Assembly (NCBI GenBank): GCA_030528885.1
Contig: JAUMXY010000003.1
Coordinates: 1-64,000, forward strand
From: Bacteroidales bacterium
GTDB taxonomy: Bacteria; Bacteroidota; Bacteroidia; Bacteroidales; Bacteroidaceae
Direction: 5' to 3'
Length of the DNA: 64,000 bases
The stretch's first letter is position 1. Each line of letters opens with the position of its first letter. The position numbers and the translations under genes were made by a program. The notes below the pieces were generated by a model, which searched no databases, was not told the origin of the DNA, and saw nothing but the letters and a program-made list of their open reading frames with translations. Shown here in pieces: positions 60,569 through 64,000 of this stretch.

Positions 60569-60599
60569 CAAATTTAAGAACCTTTTGGTTTTTACCCAA
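60569..60599 (-). promoter_or_regulatory. promoter of the seven-gene ABC-RND operon
   Basis: Minus strand: TTG, 20 bp, TAAATTTG (60576-60569), leader of about 36 bases. No other good promoter is seen in the small gaps down to 45012. Confidence 0.6.
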
Positions 60600-60839
60600 G
60601 AAAGCACCAGAAAAACATAGAAAAAAAAACAATATTTAACACTACAGCCATTCAATGACAAGGAGATAAGGAAAGATTGAGAAAAAGAAGGTGAACAAAA
60701 CACAAAAAGAAGCGCAATCTAACCTCGTCCCAGATAAGGAGTCTGTAAGACATCACAAGTTTTTCATGGAGGAGTGGACACATAGATACCCTGAGGCATT
60801 TTTCACTAAAAAACATCAGTTTTTCTCTATATAACTTTA

Positions 60840-60904
60840 CCGTACCCCTCGGGTCCGATGAGGTGGACCCGAGGGGTACGGTATGTCGGACCCGAGGGGT
60901 ACGA
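60840..60904. repeat. family A palindromic repeat, copy 5
   Basis: Same plan as copy 1: forward unit 60840-60858, inverted units 60865-60881 and 60886-60904. The first stem is 17 bp with loop GATGAGGT. It differs from copy 1 only in the loop and spacer. It lies in the gap upstream of the ABC-RND operon and downstream of the B3/B4 gene; the remainder of this 474-bp gap shows nothing else. Confidence 0.9.
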
Positions 60905-61000
60905 TTTTCATACGCAATATTTCATCCTCTTTTCGAAAGAGAATGAATCCCTGGAAAACCGAGAGTTGTTTTCAAAAGGAGATGGGATTGCTGACAGAAT

Positions 61001-61666
61001 TTACTGATAGAGGAAATAACTGCCGCCATCGCTGGAACAATAGGTGCGGAGCAGCTGCTGCAGGTGCTGGGCATTGGCCTCCACATGCAGGGCATCGCCA
61101 TCATAACCATTGATGAGCACGACGAGCTGAGTGGTGGCGAGGGTGAGCTTGGTGCGCTCGTGATCACTGGTAGGGGTGCCGACACCACCCAGCGCATCAC
61201 GATAGACGGGCAGGCCTTCAATATTTATCATTCCTCTGCCAATTCCCTCGTAGGGTTCTCCCTGTCGTCCTATGCCCAGCGTGAGCGTGTCGCCAGAGAA
61301 TTGAGAAGCATCGAAGCCACCAATGCTGTAGCCGTACATCATGGAAGAGAGGTTAATCAGGTCAACCAATGTATTGACACGATACAATTCTTTGCCTTGC
61401 AGCACACGACGCAGCAGGGCTTCGGCTGCAGGGCGGTAACGAGAAGGGTCTTTTCCGCAAATTCGGTACACTTGCCGGGTGGCAGCAATGGGACTGCGGT
61501 CTTTGATTGTTTCAGGAGTGTACTGCTGACTGAACTGCTGGCTGAACTTGTCTATTTCGTGCCAAAGGGACTGCGAACAGGGAGTGTTGCGCACGTTTGC
61601 CTGCAAGCATGCCCCAACAAAGGCCGGGCAGACCTCTTTTATTTCTTTTGAAACGATGACTTTCAT
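61001..61666 (-). CDS. B3/B4-domain protein (PheRS beta-like editing domain)
   Basis: 221 residues, cytoplasmic. It matches the stand-alone B3/B4 tRNA-binding domain family (PF03483-like): RSPIAATRQVYRICGKDPSRYRPAAEALLRR (in parts: SPIAATRQVYRICGKDP), then VDLINLSSMMYGYSIGGFDASQF and a Thr-rich C-terminal strand region. In PheRS this domain edits Tyr-tRNA(Phe); stand-alone forms are predicted to deacylate or bind a mischarged tRNA. That is inference from the family. It follows the BamA-like gene by 6 bp and is probably co-transcribed with it. Confidence 0.75.
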   Translation of the reverse strand: MKVIVSKEIKEVCPAFVGACLQANVRNTPCSQSLWHEIDKFSQQFSQQYTPETIKDRSPIAATRQVYRICGKDPSRYRPAAEALLRRVLQGKELYRVNTLVDLINLSSMMYGYSIGGFDASQFSGDTLTLGIGRQGEPYEGIGRGMINIEGLPVYRDALGGVGTPTSDHERTKLTLATTQLVVLINGYDGDALHVEANAQHLQQLLRTYCSSDGGSYFLYQ

Positions 61667-61672
61667 GTTATA

Positions 61673-64000
61673 TCAGAATGGATAGCCGACGGCAAAGTGG
61701 AATCCGAGACCATCGCTGAACTTTTTGATGTTGTAATAGCCTGACTTGCCGGTATCGTAAGGCGCATGGATGCCAATTCCGAGGTCGAGGCGCAGGATGA
61801 GGAATTCGAGGTCGTAGCGCACGCCGAGACCTGTGCCTACAGCCATATCTTTGAGCAAGCGGCTGAAGCGGAACTTTCCGCCAGGATGAGCCGCATCCTC
61901 ACGCATGAGCCAGACGTTGCCGGCATCGATGAAGAAGGCTCCTTGCAGGGCGTTGACGATGGGGAAACGGTACTCAGCATTAAGTTCAAATTTCATGTCG
62001 CCAGCTTGATCGAGATAAGTGCCTCGGCCTTCGCGATCTTGGTAACTGCCTGGGCCTATGCTTCGCACAGCGAAAGCACGGACGCTGTTCGCTCCACCCA
62101 CATAGAACAGTTCGCTATAAGGAGCATAGCGTGAATTGCCATAAGTCCATACTGCACCTAGCTGAACACGAGTAGCGAGAGTGGTCGTTTCAGTGATTCG
62201 GAAAGTGTTTTTGAGGGTGAACATGAACTTCAGGAACTGCGAATAAGGTGTGCCGAGCAGTTTCTTGTCCTTCTGGTAGTAGTCGATGCCGATGATGGAG
62301 TTGACAGTGTTGAGCAAGTTGCCAGACTCTTTCACAGTCCCCTCGAAGTGCATGGAATGAGGAATGCGGGTGTTCCAGGTGTTATCGTAGGTAATCGTGT
62401 ACTGCATGGCAGGTATGAACTGGTCGCGCAGAGAGACGTACAGAGCTGAGTTGCTTGCCACAATGGAGTCAAAACGTGCGGTGGTGTGCTGCATCTTGTT
62501 GTAGGAGATGGTGAGGGGGACAAGTTCATGACTCCACGAACGACTGGTCTGGAACTGGTAGCCCGCTTCTGCCACGAAGGACATAAGCCGGTAATAATTG
62601 GCACGATTGAGCTGGTTGATGTTGATACGATAGGTGGTGGAGGTAGGATAGCGATAGAGCTGCTTGTTGAGCCCGGGGAAGGCTATCCACGGATAAGAGA
62701 GCTGGGCATCGAGACCTATTTCGTAGGAGTCGATGCGCTTGTTCTCGCCAAACTGCTTTTGTGTCTGCCACTCGTAGCTGCCCTTCAGGCCAACAGACAG
62801 TGTTTCGCCGTGGCGGAAAGCGTTGCGCTTGGAGAAGATGAGGCCAAGGCTGGGGCCTATCTGAGAATTTGACTTCTGGGTGATATTGAAGTTCACCTCT
62901 GTGTCTATCAGCTGGTCCATTGTAAGGTCAAGGCGCACATCGAGCGTGTCATTTGTCAGAGTTGTGTCGCGCGGCGTAAAGGTAAACTTCATGCCAGAGA
63001 AGATGTTCATGCTGTGCAGATTGGCCAGCGTCTGGTCAACTCTGGATTGATTGAAGGTGCGACGCTTCCAAAATTTGAAGTTCTTGAACAGCACACGAGG
63101 AGCTACTGGCATACGGTCACCCTGATAGACTATCTTCAAGTCGTTGAGCATGAGGGAGTCTGTATATTGAAGCTCAGTGCGACGACCGCCTGTCGATTGA
63201 CGCGCAGAACGAGTTCGCGGCTGACGAATGTAAGCGCTGACGTTGCCAAAATAGTACTGCTTCCGTGCTTTTGCAGGCATATCTATATCGGGGACAACAC
63301 GCAGCGCCACCCTATAGGGAGTGTTGGTGGAATCGGCGAGATAGGTTATGTAATCGGGACGATAGTAGTAGAAGCCATTGTCGCGAAGTGTGTTGACGAT
63401 GCGTGTCTTTTCATTCGTCAGGTCAAGAGTGGAGAACTGGGAGCCACGACGGATATACGCCTCATGAGCCGTTGTACGCAGGAGGCTGTCTTCTGTAACG
63501 GGGAAACGGTACTGTATGCTGTCAAACAAATAAGGTTTGTCCAGCTTTACGCGGTAAGTGATTTTCTGCTTCTTGGGGTTCTTCTGGCTTACGAGTTCAT
63601 AATTCACGTTACCTCGGAAATAGCCGTAGTTCTGCAGCAAGCTAGTCGCGACCTTGGCGCGAGTGGCAGGGGAAACATGCGAAATGGTTATTGGAGGAGT
63701 GGAGAACGAGTCGAACAGCCACTTGCTGAGTCCCTTGCGAGCCTTGTCCACATAGGCATTGTAGGTCCAGAGGCCAACCTGCAGCGGACTGCGCAAAGAG
63801 GAACTTCCCATAAATGCGCCATTGGGCTGATAAGCAAGGGCGGCCTCAACCTCGAGGAGAGCATTTTCTTCAGCAACCGTACCTAGCTTGTCTTCCACCT
63901 CAATCTTTTCTATACCCGTATAAAGCACCTCGCCCTCAGGAAGATGCGAGGTTGTAGAGCATGCAGCAAGAACCAGAAGCACAAGCAGGATGTATAATGT
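61673..64000 (-). CDS. BamA/TamA-like outer-membrane lipoprotein, partial at window end
   Basis: At least 775 residues; the frame is still open at the window edge, so the N-terminus is missing by a few residues. The visible start is a lipoprotein signal ending LLVLAAC. POTRA-like repeats occupy about 30-380 (PYLFDSIQYRFPVTEDS; NTLRDNGFYYYRPDYITY), and the C-terminal half is an Omp85-type beta-barrel (GGANSVRAFAVRSIGPGSY, LNAEYRFPIVNALQGAFFIDAGNVW, GTGLGVRYDLEFLILRLDLGI) ending in GFHFAVGYPF with a terminal Phe. The RSIGPG-like motif corresponds to the conserved loop 6 region of Omp85 proteins. Likely inserts or exports outer-membrane proteins; a TamB partner is not in view. Confidence 0.85.
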   Translation of the reverse strand, partial: TLYILLVLLVLAACSTTSHLPEGEVLYTGIEKIEVEDKLGTVAEENALLEVEAALAYQPNGAFMGSSSLRSPLQVGLWTYNAYVDKARKGLSKWLFDSFSTPPITISHVSPATRAKVATSLLQNYGYFRGNVNYELVSQKNPKKQKITYRVKLDKPYLFDSIQYRFPVTEDSLLRTTAHEAYIRRGSQFSTLDLTNEKTRIVNTLRDNGFYYYRPDYITYLADSTNTPYRVALRVVPDIDMPAKARKQYYFGNVSAYIRQPRTRSARQSTGGRRTELQYTDSLMLNDLKIVYQGDRMPVAPRVLFKNFKFWKRRTFNQSRVDQTLANLHSMNIFSGMKFTFTPRDTTLTNDTLDVRLDLTMDQLIDTEVNFNITQKSNSQIGPSLGLIFSKRNAFRHGETLSVGLKGSYEWQTQKQFGENKRIDSYEIGLDAQLSYPWIAFPGLNKQLYRYPTSTTYRININQLNRANYYRLMSFVAEAGYQFQTSRSWSHELVPLTISYNKMQHTTARFDSIVASNSALYVSLRDQFIPAMQYTITYDNTWNTRIPHSMHFEGTVKESGNLLNTVNSIIGIDYYQKDKKLLGTPYSQFLKFMFTLKNTFRITETTTLATRVQLGAVWTYGNSRYAPYSELFYVGGANSVRAFAVRSIGPGSYQDREGRGTYLDQAGDMKFELNAEYRFPIVNALQGAFFIDAGNVWLMREDAAHPGGKFRFSRLLKDMAVGTGLGVRYDLEFLILRLDLGIGIHAPYDTGKSGYYNIKKFSDGLGFHFAVGYPF

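Overview
The window looks like a chromosomal segment of a Bacteroidales bacterium, most likely Prevotellaceae. Evidence: Bacteroidota-type promoters (TTTG or TTG, 19-20 bp, TAnnTTTG) before many genes, Bacteroidota-restricted families (DUF4421-like and DUF3943-like proteins, peptidase U32), many lipoprotein signals, and AT-rich intergenic regions without strong Shine-Dalgarno sites. I see no rRNA, tRNA, CRISPR array, prophage or complete insertion sequence. The species assignment is an inference.

Layout. 0-5 kb: ZIP metal transporter, a Pif1/RecD-like helicase with a C-terminal HTH, and a Gly-rich secreted carbohydrate-binding-like protein. 5-12 kb: a phosphate locus, with porin-pstS-pstC-pstA-pstB on the minus strand divergent from a PhoB/PhoR-like two-component pair on the plus strand; no phoU follows pstB. 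12-18 kb: PatB/MalY-type C-S lyase, secreted alpha/beta hydrolase, MFS exporter, Tex. 18-24 kb: a tolC-adaptor-RND tripartite efflux operon with a small PII-like protein at its end. 24-35 kb: luxS, a DUF4421-like protein, thiD, leuB, a translationally coupled metA-U32-membrane lipoprotein set, and a large unknown secreted protein. 35-45 kb: an orphan histidine kinase, a structured candidate ncRNA, a cyclophilin lipoprotein with an M16 peptidase, a tetR-fabG-lipoprotein-rluA run, radA, and a DUF3943-like protein.

45-60.5 kb holds the most unusual system: seven co-oriented genes behind one plausible promoter, joining ABC and RND machinery. The order is ABC ATPase, an ABC-2 permease with a huge periplasmic part resembling M1 peptidase but without HEXXH, TolC-like channel, adaptor lipoprotein, RND permease, a 1563-residue RND-ABC fusion whose nucleotide-binding domain is split by an inserted membrane segment, and a small ABC permease. 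The last 3 kb carry a B3/B4-domain protein and the main part of a BamA/TamA-like lipoprotein that runs off the window.

Two families of intergenic palindromic repeats run through the window. Family A (unit GTACCCCTCGGGTCCGA, usually three units) has five copies. Family B (arrays of GGAGTTA on either side of a conserved GCAGAGTAT core) has two copies flanking the two-component genes. Two intergenic transcripts with a promoter signal and a terminator, but no ORF, are candidate small RNAs.
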